Source of the DNA: a cf. Phormidesmis sp. LEGE 11477
Lineage (GTDB): Bacteria > Cyanobacteriota > Cyanobacteriia > Phormidesmidales > Phormidesmidaceae
Assembly (NCBI RefSeq): GCF_015207105.1
Contig: NZ_JADEXO010000046.1
Span: 1 to 43,180, forward strand
Length of the DNA stretch: 43,180 nt
Reading direction: 5' to 3'
Shown here in pieces: positions 9,301 through 17,142 of this stretch (its first letter is position 1; each line of letters opens with the position of its first letter). The notes under the pieces were generated by a model. It was given only the letters and a program-made list of their open reading frames with translations, had not been told where the DNA came from and searched no databases. The translations under genes and the position numbers were made by a program.

Positions 9301-12300
9301 GCTCTGAGACGGTTGGTTCTTCTAGATCGGGAACCAGCTCGTCTTCAGCTACCGCTGGCGCTTCGAGGGCGTTTCGTATCGACGCCTGATTGTCTTCTTC
9401 TAACGCATTTTGTAACTCGTCTGATAGTGCCGTATCGCTCTCTTCTAACAGAGGAAGCTGGTCTGGCACCTCTTCGTCGGTATCGATTATGTCCGGTGTC
9501 AGAGATGACTCTAAAACTTCGACCGACTGGCTCTCTTGATGTTCTTCGAAGCCACGTTCTTCAAAGTCATGTTCTTCGAAGAACGTGCTAGCGTTCACTG
9601 GCGCTTCTTCGGCACTATACGACTCAACCTGGCTATCTACTTGCTGGCTATCTACTTGACCGCTGCCGTCTTCAGGCTCTACAACCTCGGTTATATCGTT
9701 AGTCTCGTTGTTAAGCCCTTCTGTATTAGGCTCTTCCACACCGGGCTCTTCTGCCAGGCCGATTTCATTCAGCTGATTAGTTTCACCTGATTGCTCGATT
9801 CGATCTGAGCGACTAATTTCCTCGTCTATAGGTTCGTCAGCAAGGTCGTCTGTGTCTGTGAGTTCGTTATTGGGTTCATCTGGAATTAAAGCTGATTCTA
9901 GAGGCGCTGGTTCTAGAGACGTTGTTATAGAAGTGGCTCGTGAGATCAAGGCGTCTTCAGACAGATAAGAAACGGTCGGCTCTTCTAAATCTGGCACCAG
10001 CTCGTCTGTATCTACCGATGACATCTGATCAATTGCGTTACGGATTGATGCCTGATTGTCTTCTTCTAACGTGTCTAATAAATCTTCTGATAGCTCTTCT
10101 GGTAGACCCTCTGATAGTGCAGTGTCAGAACTATTAGGTAGAAACATATCGTCTTGAGTCTCCTCGGCGTCAGGAGAATTTAGAGAAAAAGACTCTGAAT
10201 CTTCGACTAGCTGACTTGTATCAACTGTGGGCTCTTCCACTCCTGACTCGGCGATTACAGTCGCTGGCTCAGTCACCCTCGTGGCATTCATGTACTCATC
10301 TTCAGCACTATCATGCTCTTCTTCAAGACTCTCTAATCCTAGGTAGCTTTCTTCGAGCGCGCGTTCTTCAGGTGCAATCTCTTCAGCATTTACATGCTCA
10401 TCGTCTTCGTTATTTGAGATGTCTTCTGAGACGGTCTCTTCTGAGGCGGGCTCTTCTAAGACGTCTTCTGATGGCGACATTGCTGGAATGGCGACAGACG
10501 GCAGAAGAGGACCCAAATCAGGTAATACGGCGGCAAGCTCTACATCGTTTTCAGCTTCGTAGGTATCTATTGCTGATTGCGCCTCGGCGCTGTTGGTTCC
10601 TAACGCTGTCTCGGATGATTGATCAGAATCGTTAGTTGCCTCCATTGCTGGAGGAAGAAGGTCATCCGCAGGCACCTTGGCAGCGGTCAATTCATCGTCA
10701 ACGGCTAGATCATCGATAGTCAGATCGTCAATGGTTAGCCCGGCTAGGAAGGTAGCATCTGCTGTGGGCATTACTTTTGCTTCAATCTCAGGATCTTCAG
10801 TTTCGGCTTCGGCTATCTGCGCGTCTGCGATCGCAGCATCTACCATAATCTCATCTGGTACAGGAGCGCTCTGATCGCTTCGATCAACGTCCAATTTCAA
10901 CAGGTCAACATCGATTGTGCCGTCTTCTCGGATGAACGTTGTCGGATCGATGTCGCTAGCTTCAGGGTCTAATTCGTCAGCATTTAGTTCATTGACGTTA
11001 GGCTCACCTGGCAAGATCTCATCGAGAGAATTCACAGTATCTCTGGCTGGACTTGCGGCGACTAGCAAAGCTTCAGTATCTTCTGCAGCCATCTCTGGCT
11101 GGCTATTCTCTTCTACATCAGCTGCTTCTGTATCAGACTCTTCTGAGTCAACCTCTTCCGAGCCAGCCTCTTCCAAATCGAATTCTTGCTCGGGGGCTGT
11201 TCTCGCAGCTGGCTCTGGCTCTGGCATCGAAAGATCATCTGTGAATAAATCATCTGACAATTCATCCATCAGCTCGTCTAGCTCTGCATCATCTAACTCA
11301 GTAATCGGCAACACGGACGTATCACTTGAAGCATCATTAGATGACGTAGCAGGAGGTGACGTAGCAGGCATAGAGGCAGTCGTTTGATCGAGCTGGTCGA
11401 GCTGTGTAGTCAGACGCTCGACGAGCGATCGCATTACCTCTTCGCCCTGACGGCCTAGGCTTTTCACCGTTTCGATCTCTTCCCTTAGCGATCGCACAAC
11501 TCCCTCACCCCGATGGCTCAGGCTCTGCATCGTTTCAAGCTCTTCGCTCAGCGAGGCTTGATAATCGTTGATATTACTTTGCAGCGTTTCGATCTCTTCG
11601 CTCAGCGATCGCACAGTCCCCTCACCCTGACGGCCTAGGCTGTGCATCGTTTCGAGCTCTTCGCTTAGTAACCGCACAGATCCCTCACCCTGACGGCCTA
11701 GGCTGTGCATCGTTTCGAGCCCTTCATTTAGCGAGGTTTGATAGCCGCTGATATTGCTTTGCAGCGTTTCAAACATCTGCTGCAAGAGCGATCGCACCTC
11801 CTCTTCGCCCTGGCGACTCAAGCTGTGTGTAGTCTCAATCTCTTCACTCAGCGAGGTTTGATAGCCGCTGATGTTGCTTTGCAGCGTTTCAAACATCTGT
11901 TGCCAAAGCGATCGCATCTCCTCTTCGCTTTGGCGACCTAGGCTGTGCGTCGTTTCAATTTCTTCGCTCAGCGAGGTTTGATAGCCGCTGATATTGCTTT
12001 GCAGGGTTTGAAACGCCTGTTGTAGCGTCGAATCAATCTCTACTAGCAGTTGATCGGAGCGCGACTGAAGCTGCTGCATCTTTTCTAGCTGAGCCTCACG
12101 GCTAGGCTGTAAGGCCAATCGATCAGATTCTGTGGTGGCTTTGATCGCGGCGATCGCAGCGGCATGGTCTGATTCCATCTGCACTAGCGTCTGTGTCACC
12201 TGTGTAGACAAGTTCTCTTGCAAACGCTCCATCAGCGCTGATAGAAACTGATTGAGCTGCGCTTCAGCGATCTCCTGGCGCACCTCTTGATTACGCGCCT

Positions 12301-12913
12301 CCTGATTACGCGCCTCAGCAGCTTGACGCTCATTAGTCTGTTCGGCCAACTGCTCAGCTAGCGTCTGACTAACCTGCGATCGCTGCTCTTCTAACGTCTC
12401 AACCTCTTGCTGCAGTACCTCTCTAGCCGACTGCAAACGGTCTATTTCTAGGCGCAACGGCTCCAACGCGCTCGACTTCAAGAATCTCATCTCGGTTCGT
12501 AGCTCCCGCAGCAAATCTTCAGCAGATTTGACCGCAGCGCTATCGACAGGGCTACTTGCAGAGGCGCTATCCGCAGAAACGCTTTCCACGGATCTACCTT
12601 TTGCCTGCACCGAAGCAGCAGCAGACGACGATCCTAGGGATTGATCAAGTGTCTGATAGGGCGATCGCCCCGCCAAAGCATTGTCCACTTGAGCATCGAG
12701 CCGTCCTGTATTGGGATCGACTGGCCCCCACCCACCGGGCACTTCAAACATCTGCTCTAGCGACATCAAATAGGTCTGTGCTCGCGCGAGCGCCTGACGC
12801 TGGGGTTCAATCTCACTGGCTTTCACCCAGGGCGTTCTTGGCTTCTGTGCCCCCAAGGCCCGTTCTATGTCAGCGATCAGCGATTGAATTTGTTCCTTCT
12901 GAGAAGTCACCAT
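6398..12913 (-). CDS. Giant coiled-coil / acidic-repeat protein with C-terminal Hsp70-like ATPase domain
   Basis: A very large protein of about 2,171 residues, far longer than DnaK (about 640). Residues 1-70 form a helical N terminus. About 125-515 are predicted coiled coil, with four or more copies of a repeat built on LQSNISGYQTSLSEEIE. About 515-1570 are extremely acidic and Ser/Pro-rich, probably disordered, with internal duplications. The C-terminal 600 residues resemble the Hsp70/actin ATPase: the phosphate-1 motif IDLGTTG starts at about residue 1584, VEDAIAALLSA near 1760, a degenerate phosphate-2 region (SGGT) near 1795, GDGIDQDI after it, and the adenosine motif CTGGAASLG near 1975. 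There is no obvious substrate-binding domain or membrane segment. I prefer the ATG at 12911-12913, with TTAAGG upstream, over an in-frame TTG at 12949. The function is unknown: chaperone-like, scaffold or cytoskeletal roles are possible. Confidence 0.85.
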   Translation of the reverse strand: MVTSQKEQIQSLIADIERALGAQKPRTPWVKASEIEPQRQALARAQTYLMSLEQMFEVPGGWGPVDPNTGRLDAQVDNALAGRSPYQTLDQSLGSSSAAASVQAKGRSVESVSADSASASSPVDSAAVKSAEDLLRELRTEMRFLKSSALEPLRLEIDRLQSAREVLQQEVETLEEQRSQVSQTLAEQLAEQTNERQAAEARNQEARNQEVRQEIAEAQLNQFLSALMERLQENLSTQVTQTLVQMESDHAAAIAAIKATTESDRLALQPSREAQLEKMQQLQSRSDQLLVEIDSTLQQAFQTLQSNISGYQTSLSEEIETTHSLGRQSEEEMRSLWQQMFETLQSNISGYQTSLSEEIETTHSLSRQGEEEVRSLLQQMFETLQSNISGYQTSLNEGLETMHSLGRQGEGSVRLLSEELETMHSLGRQGEGTVRSLSEEIETLQSNINDYQASLSEELETMQSLSHRGEGVVRSLREEIETVKSLGRQGEEVMRSLVERLTTQLDQLDQTTASMPATSPPATSSNDASSDTSVLPITELDDAELDELMDELSDDLFTDDLSMPEPEPAARTAPEQEFDLEEAGSEEVDSEESDTEAADVEENSQPEMAAEDTEALLVAASPARDTVNSLDEILPGEPNVNELNADELDPEASDIDPTTFIREDGTIDVDLLKLDVDRSDQSAPVPDEIMVDAAIADAQIAEAETEDPEIEAKVMPTADATFLAGLTIDDLTIDDLAVDDELTAAKVPADDLLPPAMEATNDSDQSSETALGTNSAEAQSAIDTYEAENDVELAAVLPDLGPLLPSVAIPAMSPSEDVLEEPASEETVSEDISNNEDDEHVNAEEIAPEERALEESYLGLESLEEEHDSAEDEYMNATRVTEPATVIAESGVEEPTVDTSQLVEDSESFSLNSPDAEETQDDMFLPNSSDTALSEGLPEELSEDLLDTLEEDNQASIRNAIDQMSSVDTDELVPDLEEPTVSYLSEDALISRATSITTSLEPAPLESALIPDEPNNELTDTDDLADEPIDEEISRSDRIEQSGETNQLNEIGLAEEPGVEEPNTEGLNNETNDITEVVEPEDGSGQVDSQQVDSQVESYSAEEAPVNASTFFEEHDFEERGFEEHQESQSVEVLESSLTPDIIDTDEEVPDQLPLLEESDTALSDELQNALEEDNQASIRNALEAPAVAEDELVPDLEEPTVSELSEDVFVSRSSSPIASESLESALIPDEPNPDEPIPDEPIPDEPIPDEPIPDEPILDELSGAVDAADLDTADLDIAALESDSDDLESMAIAADQPAAVSAEVSTESSNTESSTESSDTESSDTVMPMLVDEPAEEVSDEETPIEAMFDEELPVVEMFDEEVPVGEMPIEALFIEDSAFEGLSVEGLPSTGVTELLADDMELLTTLGQPETDSPVPLFDDDLDFFDMSQSVEDRPAENQPAEEPSAADSMTTVTEVSPSTSLENESESSEESAIPLEEDRAISQLTASAEPPAELPSAVPATALLVDPPIDPIDSPEQPDSSPQSDSSQPPSIELSDLADAAELASVESAQTTVKETALQPIDHEGLTFDDEDRPTNWFLSIDLGTTGISAVLMERRTHRMYELCWSVAGDREAKRFRLPAVAAVNTQGPTGQLGIGVVGPAALQQEDMPLLRSLKPMVKTGIPDDVSGEPWMQWSDQMSLPLLSLQTAICDLLRTLSPSHMSCHAVGLKDTVLRRALANLQSVIIGYPTNWPDTYSFNIREAVLSTKLVARPDQIFFVEDAIAALLSALPMPGVDVSSDNQQPGLYNCNWSGGTVIVSAGAALTEVAIADLPKDLTQLSYADFTSRSYTYAGDGIDQDIICQLLHLPIQNEAREDESSAQFSANDWESLKLDQLQLPRPGEADRIIRHRLYQRLNDSSLGRQALAAAQDLKMMLQEDEEVDVQLGDRTWIITRKDLEAKVFAPYIQRIDRLTRALFDQKPLSPQSIKQVICTGGAASLGTISDWLRQKFPNATIIQDTYAGEYSNSCSRVAYGLANLCHYPAVLDTTRHRYNDYFLLLELLRTLPEQPLPAGGIMHLLAQRGVDIPACQAHLLALIEGRLPPGLVPTEGDRPLVSAQTSDIENYRLLAELPLLRKQGGQIYVADFEQGERLRSHLESLLSTKAQSLDKPMTADSLTAQTEIESVEKRQ
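9126..9230 (-). repeat. In-frame 15-nt tandem repeat encoding (IPDEP)n
   Basis: Seven consecutive 15-base units inside the giant gene encode a PDEP pentapeptide repeat (IPDEP and variants) at about residues 1229-1263. The five central copies are nearly identical in DNA, which points to recent slippage or unequal exchange; the flanking copies have drifted. Confidence 0.85.
11400..12030 (-). repeat. Coiled-coil coding repeats within the giant gene
   Basis: DNA blocks of roughly 90-120 bases, each with the segment GATAGCCGCTGATATTGCTT or a close variant followed by a Gln/Glu-rich stretch, recur four to five times. Shorter GRQGEG units lie between them. They encode the helical repeat region at about residues 295-505. 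The near-identical DNA suggests expansion by duplication. Confidence 0.75.
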
Positions 12914-13414
12914 GAATGCCTTAAGTATAGTCAAAGATTCTTTACCCAAAAGCTGCTTGGCGCTAACAGCAAAAGTAGAGTATTCGGCCAGAGGAGGGCT
13001 GTAAATAAGCTAGCTTAGACAGTAAATGCTCAAAGTTTAAGTCAGCTTTGCCCAAAAAAACGCCCGCTCGAACCGTTCGCTCAAACCGCTCGCTCTGAAA
13101 GCGGCTTCATCCCGGCTCTACTACATAGATTTTGGGCTAGCTAGTAGTATTGGTTACAGCATTAGGAACGCAAACGAATATCCCGGAAAGTATACTATTC
13201 CTGTCTTTTTTGCAATGATCCTAAACAATAGAAGAGAATGGTATAAGTTATAAAACTTTAGATAGGCTCAAGTAGTATCAAAAATTGTTGCGATACTAGG
13301 GTCGATACCTCTGTCTAAAAGCGCCTGTTCTTCGGTATAGGGCTGTTTGATCTCCAAACGACGTGCATTCTGCTGTTTCAATCGACCCTTGTATACGCTA
13401 TTTACTAGTTGACC
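12914..13414. other. Intergenic region between the giant gene and the Crp regulator
   Basis: About 500 bases between divergent genes with no credible coding frame. It holds a run of related motifs around GCTCGAACC / GCTCAAACC (13067-13095), AT-rich segments around 13190-13265 and one 26-base dyad listed separately. Promoters for both genes must lie here, but I cannot assign -35/-10 pairs with confidence. Confidence 0.5.
13273..13298. promoter_or_regulatory. Dyad-symmetric site upstream of the Crp/Fnr gene
   Basis: TAGTATC at 13273-13279 and GATACTA at 13292-13298 form a perfect 7-base inverted repeat with a 12-base spacer, about 117 bases before the start of the regulator. The spacing suits a dimeric DNA-binding protein; autoregulation is a guess. 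It does not match the canonical NtcA or CRP consensus. Confidence 0.35.
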
Positions 13415-14104
13415 ATGGACGGACACCCTCTCGATACCAGCGAACTTATCCGCATTACTCCTTTTTTTTCTGAGCTCGATCCGGCGCTAGCCACAGAGGC
13501 TGCTGATCAGGTAGTTACCCGTCACCATCCTGCGAACCAGGTTATTTTGCTAGAGAACGACTGGGGAAATTCTGTCTACTTTGTTCTAGAAGGCTGGGCA
13601 AAAATCCGAACATACAATATAGATGGCAAGGAAGTCACGCTCAATATTTTAGGGAAAGGTGAGGTGTTTGGTGAGATGGCTCCTTTGGAGGAAATTCCGC
13701 GCTCTACCGATGTGATTACCCTGACGCCGACTGTCATTGGCAGCATGCCTGCACCGCATTTCGTTAAACTGCTCCATACAGAGCCGATGGCGGGTCTATA
13801 TCTAGCGAGGCTGATGGCCAAGCGTCTAAGACAGGTTAATCGCCGCCTGCGTCTGCGTGAATCAGATAGTCAGTCGCGCGTTGCGGACGTTCTCTTGTTT
13901 TTGGCAGAAGGTCAGGGCAAAATCGCGGGTCAAGGAATGGAAATCCCTAACCTACCTCATCGAGAGCTCAGCGGACTGAGTGGGCTGGCTAGAGAAACGG
14001 TGACCCGAGTGCTGAACAAGCTAGAGAAGAAAGGATTAATTCAGCGCGATCGCGATATCCTCAAAATCATCGATATCGAAACCCTCGAAAAACTTCTGGG
14101 ATAG
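13415..14104 (+). CDS. Crp/Fnr-family transcriptional regulator
   Basis: A 229-residue regulator with an N-terminal cyclic-nucleotide-binding-type beta-barrel (about residues 13-120; GEVFGEMAPLEE is the phosphate-binding-cassette region), a dimerisation helix (about 120-150) and a C-terminal winged helix. The recognition helix lies around LSGLARETVTRVLNKLEKKG. The cassette has PRST after the Glu residue, as in some cAMP- or oxoglutarate-independent members, so the ligand cannot be stated. It has no N-terminal cysteine cluster, so it is not a classical Fnr. The ATG at 13415 is preferred to a TTG two codons earlier. It is followed after 12 bases by the DUF2232 gene. Confidence 0.88.
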   Translation: MDGHPLDTSELIRITPFFSELDPALATEAADQVVTRHHPANQVILLENDWGNSVYFVLEGWAKIRTYNIDGKEVTLNILGKGEVFGEMAPLEEIPRSTDVITLTPTVIGSMPAPHFVKLLHTEPMAGLYLARLMAKRLRQVNRRLRLRESDSQSRVADVLLFLAEGQGKIAGQGMEIPNLPHRELSGLSGLARETVTRVLNKLEKKGLIQRDRDILKIIDIETLEKLLG

Positions 14105-14116
14105 CAGTCTTTGTCT

Positions 14117-14980
14117 ATGACCGAGCCCAACCACGATCCAGTCTCAGAGCAAACAAAGGACGATGAGCCTTGGATAAAAGACGATGAGCCTTGGATATCG
14201 GATTCTGCGCTGCCTGCTACCCATGCTGCCGATCGCTATTTTGCTCGGCCCAGCCGCGCTACGAACACAGCTCATCCTCACGATCCTGCTCAGGCTGCTC
14301 AGCCCGCCGACCAACCCCCAATTTCGCCTAATCGTTCTCTGCCGCCTTCCCCGCTGCCTCTAGTCGAGACTGCCTTTCTCGCGAGCGCCGCTAGTCTCAT
14401 GTGGTTAGTCAACGTCTACTTTCCGCCCGGTCCACTGCTACGAATTCTGTTTCCCTTACCAATTACGCTGATCTACCTACGTTGGAATGCCCGCGCTGCT
14501 TGGATGGGGACAGCGGTATCTGGGCTATTGCTCACTATCTTGCTAGGTCCTACTCGCAGTGTCCTATTTGTGATGCCCTATGGGATTTTAGGCGTGCAGC
14601 TAGGGTATCTGTGGCGTCGCAAAGCCGGATGGGGGATTGCTATTTTGACTGGGGGACTGCTCGTTGCGTTTGGCACGTTCTTTCGAATTTGGCTGGTCTC
14701 TATCTTGGCAGGCGAAGATCTGTGGGGCTATCTGATTGCTCAGATTACTCAGTTTATTGACTGGAGCGTCAGGCTGCTGACCAACTGGGGCTGGATTGGG
14801 CTAGGGCGATTTGGCCAACCCAATATGGAAGTGATTGCGATCGCGGCTGTCTTTATGACCGTCTTCGCCAGCGTTGTTTATCTATTTACCGTACATCTTG
14901 CCGCCTGGCTGATCCTAGAGCGTCTTGGTATTGCCATGCCAGAGCCGCCTAACTGGGTCCAGGTGCTGATAGATGAGTAG
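14117..14980 (+). CDS. DUF2232 multi-span membrane protein
   Basis: A 287-residue protein with a hydrophilic N-terminal third (about residues 1-75, Pro/Ala/Asp-rich) and then six or so membrane segments ending at RLGIAMPEPP. It fits the DUF2232/YybS-like family, which is conserved in cyanobacteria and whose function is not established; some relatives resemble the membrane component of vitamin ECF transporters. Its position directly before cobT would be compatible with a cobalamin-related role, but this is inference. An in-frame 21-base duplication encodes DDEPWIK/DDEPWIS. The ATG at 14117 is preferred over an upstream TTG. Confidence 0.75.
   Translation: MTEPNHDPVSEQTKDDEPWIKDDEPWISDSALPATHAADRYFARPSRATNTAHPHDPAQAAQPADQPPISPNRSLPPSPLPLVETAFLASAASLMWLVNVYFPPGPLLRILFPLPITLIYLRWNARAAWMGTAVSGLLLTILLGPTRSVLFVMPYGILGVQLGYLWRRKAGWGIAILTGGLLVAFGTFFRIWLVSILAGEDLWGYLIAQITQFIDWSVRLLTNWGWIGLGRFGQPNMEVIAIAAVFMTVFASVVYLFTVHLAAWLILERLGIAMPEPPNWVQVLIDE
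14159..14200 (+). repeat. In-frame 21-nt duplication
   Basis: Two adjacent 21-base units (14159-14179 and 14180-14200) encode DDEPWIK and DDEPWIS in the disordered N terminus of the DUF2232 protein. They differ only at the end, so the duplication looks recent. Confidence 0.8.
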
Positions 14981-14996
14981 CACGAAAATAAGTAGC

Positions 14997-15060
14997 CTGA
15001 TCAAAGTTCTGATGATTAATATCTGATGATTTCTGGTGATTAGAGTCTGATGATCAAAGT
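14997..15060. repeat. Degenerate 12-14 nt tandem repeat reaching the cobT start codon
   Basis: Five units beginning with CTGAT or a close variant (CTGATCAAAGTT, CTGATGATTAATAT, CTGATGATTTCT, GGTGATTAGAGT, CTGATGATCAAAGT) fill most of the 69-base gap between the DUF2232 gene and cobT. The cobT ATG lies in the last unit. The repeat probably occupies the 5' leader of cobT, where a ribosome-binding site would be expected, and no strong one is seen. Confidence 0.6.
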
Positions 15061-16147
15061 CTGCGCCGAAGCGGTTCCGGGCGAGAGCCGCCGATGGCTT
15101 GAGCACTACCAAGGAAAGAAGCCTCTGTTTGCCTGCGTTCTTAGCTTCACAGAAACCGCCCTCCTGCCAAATATCTCTGCTGCCGGACAAACCTCTCAAG
15201 ACCGACTAGCTACTGCAGCTACCGACGGTAGCTATTTGCTCAAAGGAACACCGCTAGTCTCCCTATCATCTGGCGTTTCTCCTGCTGTGATTACTCGCGC
15301 TATCTTGCGCGGACAGACTATTCACTGTCAGCTAGTGAGTACTGGGCTGCCGACAGCGCTTAGCGTTCCACATCTGTCGCTACCTCGAACCCTAGCCAAA
15401 TCTGTCCAAACGGGGCAGGCGATGTCGATAGCCGAAGTTAGCCAGCTCTTCTACTCAGCTCAAGCGCTAGGCCACCAGTTAGCCAGGCAGCTAGCTAATC
15501 ACTGCCAAGACAGCTATCTAATCGTCGGAGAATGCGTGGTTGGTGGGACGACGACAGCCCAAGCCATACTGACGGGCCTAGGCTATGCCGTTGCTGGCCA
15601 AATGAGCAGCAGCTGGCGAGGGGGCAATCATTTACAAAAGCAAGCCTTGATTAAGCGCGGATTGGCGGAGTGGAAAGCTAGATGGCCGCAGCCTCAGCAG
15701 GCATCGGCTCTAGGGTTGGTTGCAGCGATAGGCGATCCGATGCAGATTGCAGCGGCGGGCATAGCACTATCGGCGAGTCAGTCGGGCGGGGTGCTGCTAG
15801 CAGGGGGGTCGCAGATGCTAGCGGTCTACGCGCTGTGCCAGGCGCTAGCGAGAGAAGAATGCATTGGGTGGCAGCCTGAGCAAGTCTTGGTAGGTACTAC
15901 CCGCTGGGTAATAGAAGATTCCAGCGCGGATACAGTGGCGATCGCCAGGCAGATAGGCGCTGCTTACCTAGCCAGCGAAATCACTTTTGCTCAGTCCCCT
16001 TATATGCAGCTCCAGGCTTATGAGCGAGGGTTTGTGAAAGAGGGTGTGGGTGCCGGGGGATGTGCGATCGCCGCGCATCTGTACAAAAAATGGACGCGAT
16101 CGCAGATTCGGCATGCGGTTGAAGCTCAGCTCCGGCAATCTATCTGA
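15050..16147 (+). CDS. cobT: Nicotinate-nucleotide:dimethylbenzimidazole phosphoribosyltransferase (CobT family)
   Basis: A 365-residue protein of the CobT family as found in cyanobacteria and archaea. CobT transfers phosphoribose from nicotinate mononucleotide to the lower-ligand base for cobalamin assembly. The sequence has the glycine-rich segment VGECVVGGTTTAQA, the AGGSQMLA segment and a C-terminal KEGVGAGG, whose Glu331 matches the catalytic glutamate position of the family. The N-terminal third is variable compared with proteobacterial CobT. Cyanobacteria mostly make pseudocobalamin with adenine as the lower ligand, so the natural base may not be dimethylbenzimidazole. It is probably in one transcript with the Crp regulator and DUF2232. 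Confidence 0.85.
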   Translation: MIKVCAEAVPGESRRWLEHYQGKKPLFACVLSFTETALLPNISAAGQTSQDRLATAATDGSYLLKGTPLVSLSSGVSPAVITRAILRGQTIHCQLVSTGLPTALSVPHLSLPRTLAKSVQTGQAMSIAEVSQLFYSAQALGHQLARQLANHCQDSYLIVGECVVGGTTTAQAILTGLGYAVAGQMSSSWRGGNHLQKQALIKRGLAEWKARWPQPQQASALGLVAAIGDPMQIAAAGIALSASQSGGVLLAGGSQMLAVYALCQALAREECIGWQPEQVLVGTTRWVIEDSSADTVAIARQIGAAYLASEITFAQSPYMQLQAYERGFVKEGVGAGGCAIAAHLYKKWTRSQIRHAVEAQLRQSI

Positions 16148-16210
16148 CAAGCGCCCAACAATAGCTAATTCAACGAGATTTAGACCAATCGAACCCAGCC
16201 AATACAGCAC

Positions 16211-16240
16211 AAAAAAAGGCAGTACCTTCAGTAGTGCCTT
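16211..16240 (-). terminator. Intrinsic terminator for the small coiled-coil gene
   Basis: On the minus strand AAGGCACTAC and GTACTGCCTT form a 10-base stem with one mismatch and a five-base loop, followed directly by a run of seven Ts. It lies about 135 bases beyond the stop of the gene at 16375. Confidence 0.7.
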
Positions 16241-16273
16241 CCAAACGGTGCCTTTAACGAGTAGAAATTTTGA

Positions 16274-16339
16274 GCCTTTGAGTTAAAGCCTTCAAGCCTT
16301 TGAGTTAAAGCCTTCAAGCCTTTGAGTTAAAGCCTTCAA
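16274..16339. repeat. Three exact 22-nt tandem units
   Basis: Three identical 22-base units (16274-16295, 16296-16317, 16318-16339), each starting GCCTTTGAGTTAAAG and ending CCTTCAA, lie between the convergent stops of cobT and the small coiled-coil gene. A fourth, decayed copy (ACCTTCAATTT) follows. Perfect identity implies recent expansion. Confidence 0.85.
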
Positions 16340-16374
16340 ACCTTCAATTTAGGCATTGAACCTAATACTTTAAC

Positions 16375-16758
16375 CTAATAAGAGCGATAGGCCATAATCT
16401 GCTCCTCTAAGGCCGCAATACGGTTGTATGCAGCAGTCAGCTGAGCCGTCAATCTCTGGATTTGAATCTCTGGCGATAGCGTCCTAGTAGTGCTCAATGA
16501 CTCTCCTTCCAAATAAGGATCGTCGCTCAGCACATCCTTGTGCATCATCGATGGATTCGGGGCGCGGCGCATGGCCGTTGGTGATAGATTCACCGCGTTG
16601 GCGTCTGGCAAAATATCTTTACTTGTGGTGGCAAAACGATCTTGCCCGCTAGTGATGGTAGCATTCACTTTCTCAGTCAACTGCGCCATCAAGCTATGAA
16701 GCGAGTCGACTTTGTCACTCAGCTCAATTACCTGCATTTCTAAAACATTCATAGCCAT
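16375..16758 (-). CDS. Small coiled-coil protein, unknown function
   Basis: A protein of about 127 residues with two predicted coiled coils: an N-terminal one (MNVLEMQVIELSDKVDSLHS and following) and a C-terminal one (IQRLTAQLTAAYNRIAALEEQIMAY). They are separated by a polar, Ser/Asp-rich linker. I do not recognise the family. The start is uncertain: a TTG at 16788 is open, but the ATGs at 16758 and 16751 begin directly before the first helix. It probably oligomerises. It is divergent from plastocyanin. Confidence 0.65.
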   Translation of the reverse strand: MAMNVLEMQVIELSDKVDSLHSLMAQLTEKVNATITSGQDRFATTSKDILPDANAVNLSPTAMRRAPNPSMMHKDVLSDDPYLEGESLSTTRTLSPEIQIQRLTAQLTAAYNRIAALEEQIMAYRSY

Positions 16759-17142
16759 AAAAGACAGTTGTGTTATTGATTTTTTCAATCCTATTAATAA
16801 GTGCAGTAACTGATCACTGAACCCACTAAATCATTTAACCTTTGCTAAAAAAAAATTATGGAACCTTAAGATTCATGATTCCAAGGCTCATCTTTCTCGG
16901 TGAGTCGTCACTACTTTTTAGCGCTCAGATGCTGTCTTGAACTCAGATCATAGGTGCCTTAGCAAAAGACAGGCTAACCCCATCGCCGCCAGGACTTGTT
17001 GTCTAAATAACGCTTGAAATCACCCGTATAAGACGAGTCGTCAAATCCGAACCTTTACAGAGCGTCAAAATCCTCGCCAGGCGATATATAATTCTCATTA
17101 AGTGCAAAGAAAGTACACACACGTTTTAGCCCCAGAGGTCCT
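16759..17142. promoter_or_regulatory. petE: petE upstream region with a -10 box
   Basis: An intergenic stretch of about 380 bases without coding frames. TATAAT at 17087-17092 is a good -10 element and would give a leader of about 45 bases; no convincing -35 is seen at the right spacing, as in many regulated cyanobacterial promoters. AGAGG at 17134-17138 is the ribosome-binding site. I see nothing specific in the rest apart from a poly-A run near 16850. Confidence 0.55.

Noticed and set aside
8628-9389. A 253-codon, Ser/Gly-rich open frame on the plus strand inside the giant gene
   Set aside because: It is antisense to the acidic Asp/Glu/Ser region; the Ser-rich composition is the mirror of GA-rich codons on the minus strand. 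The motifs of the minus-strand protein and its continuity show that the other strand is coding.
10917-11387. A 156-codon Ser-rich plus-strand frame
   Set aside because: Same mirror effect of the acidic-region codons; no start signal, no recognisable domain.
16274-16339. Three identical 22-nt units considered as a CRISPR array
   Set aside because: The units are directly adjacent without spacers, and no cas genes are present.
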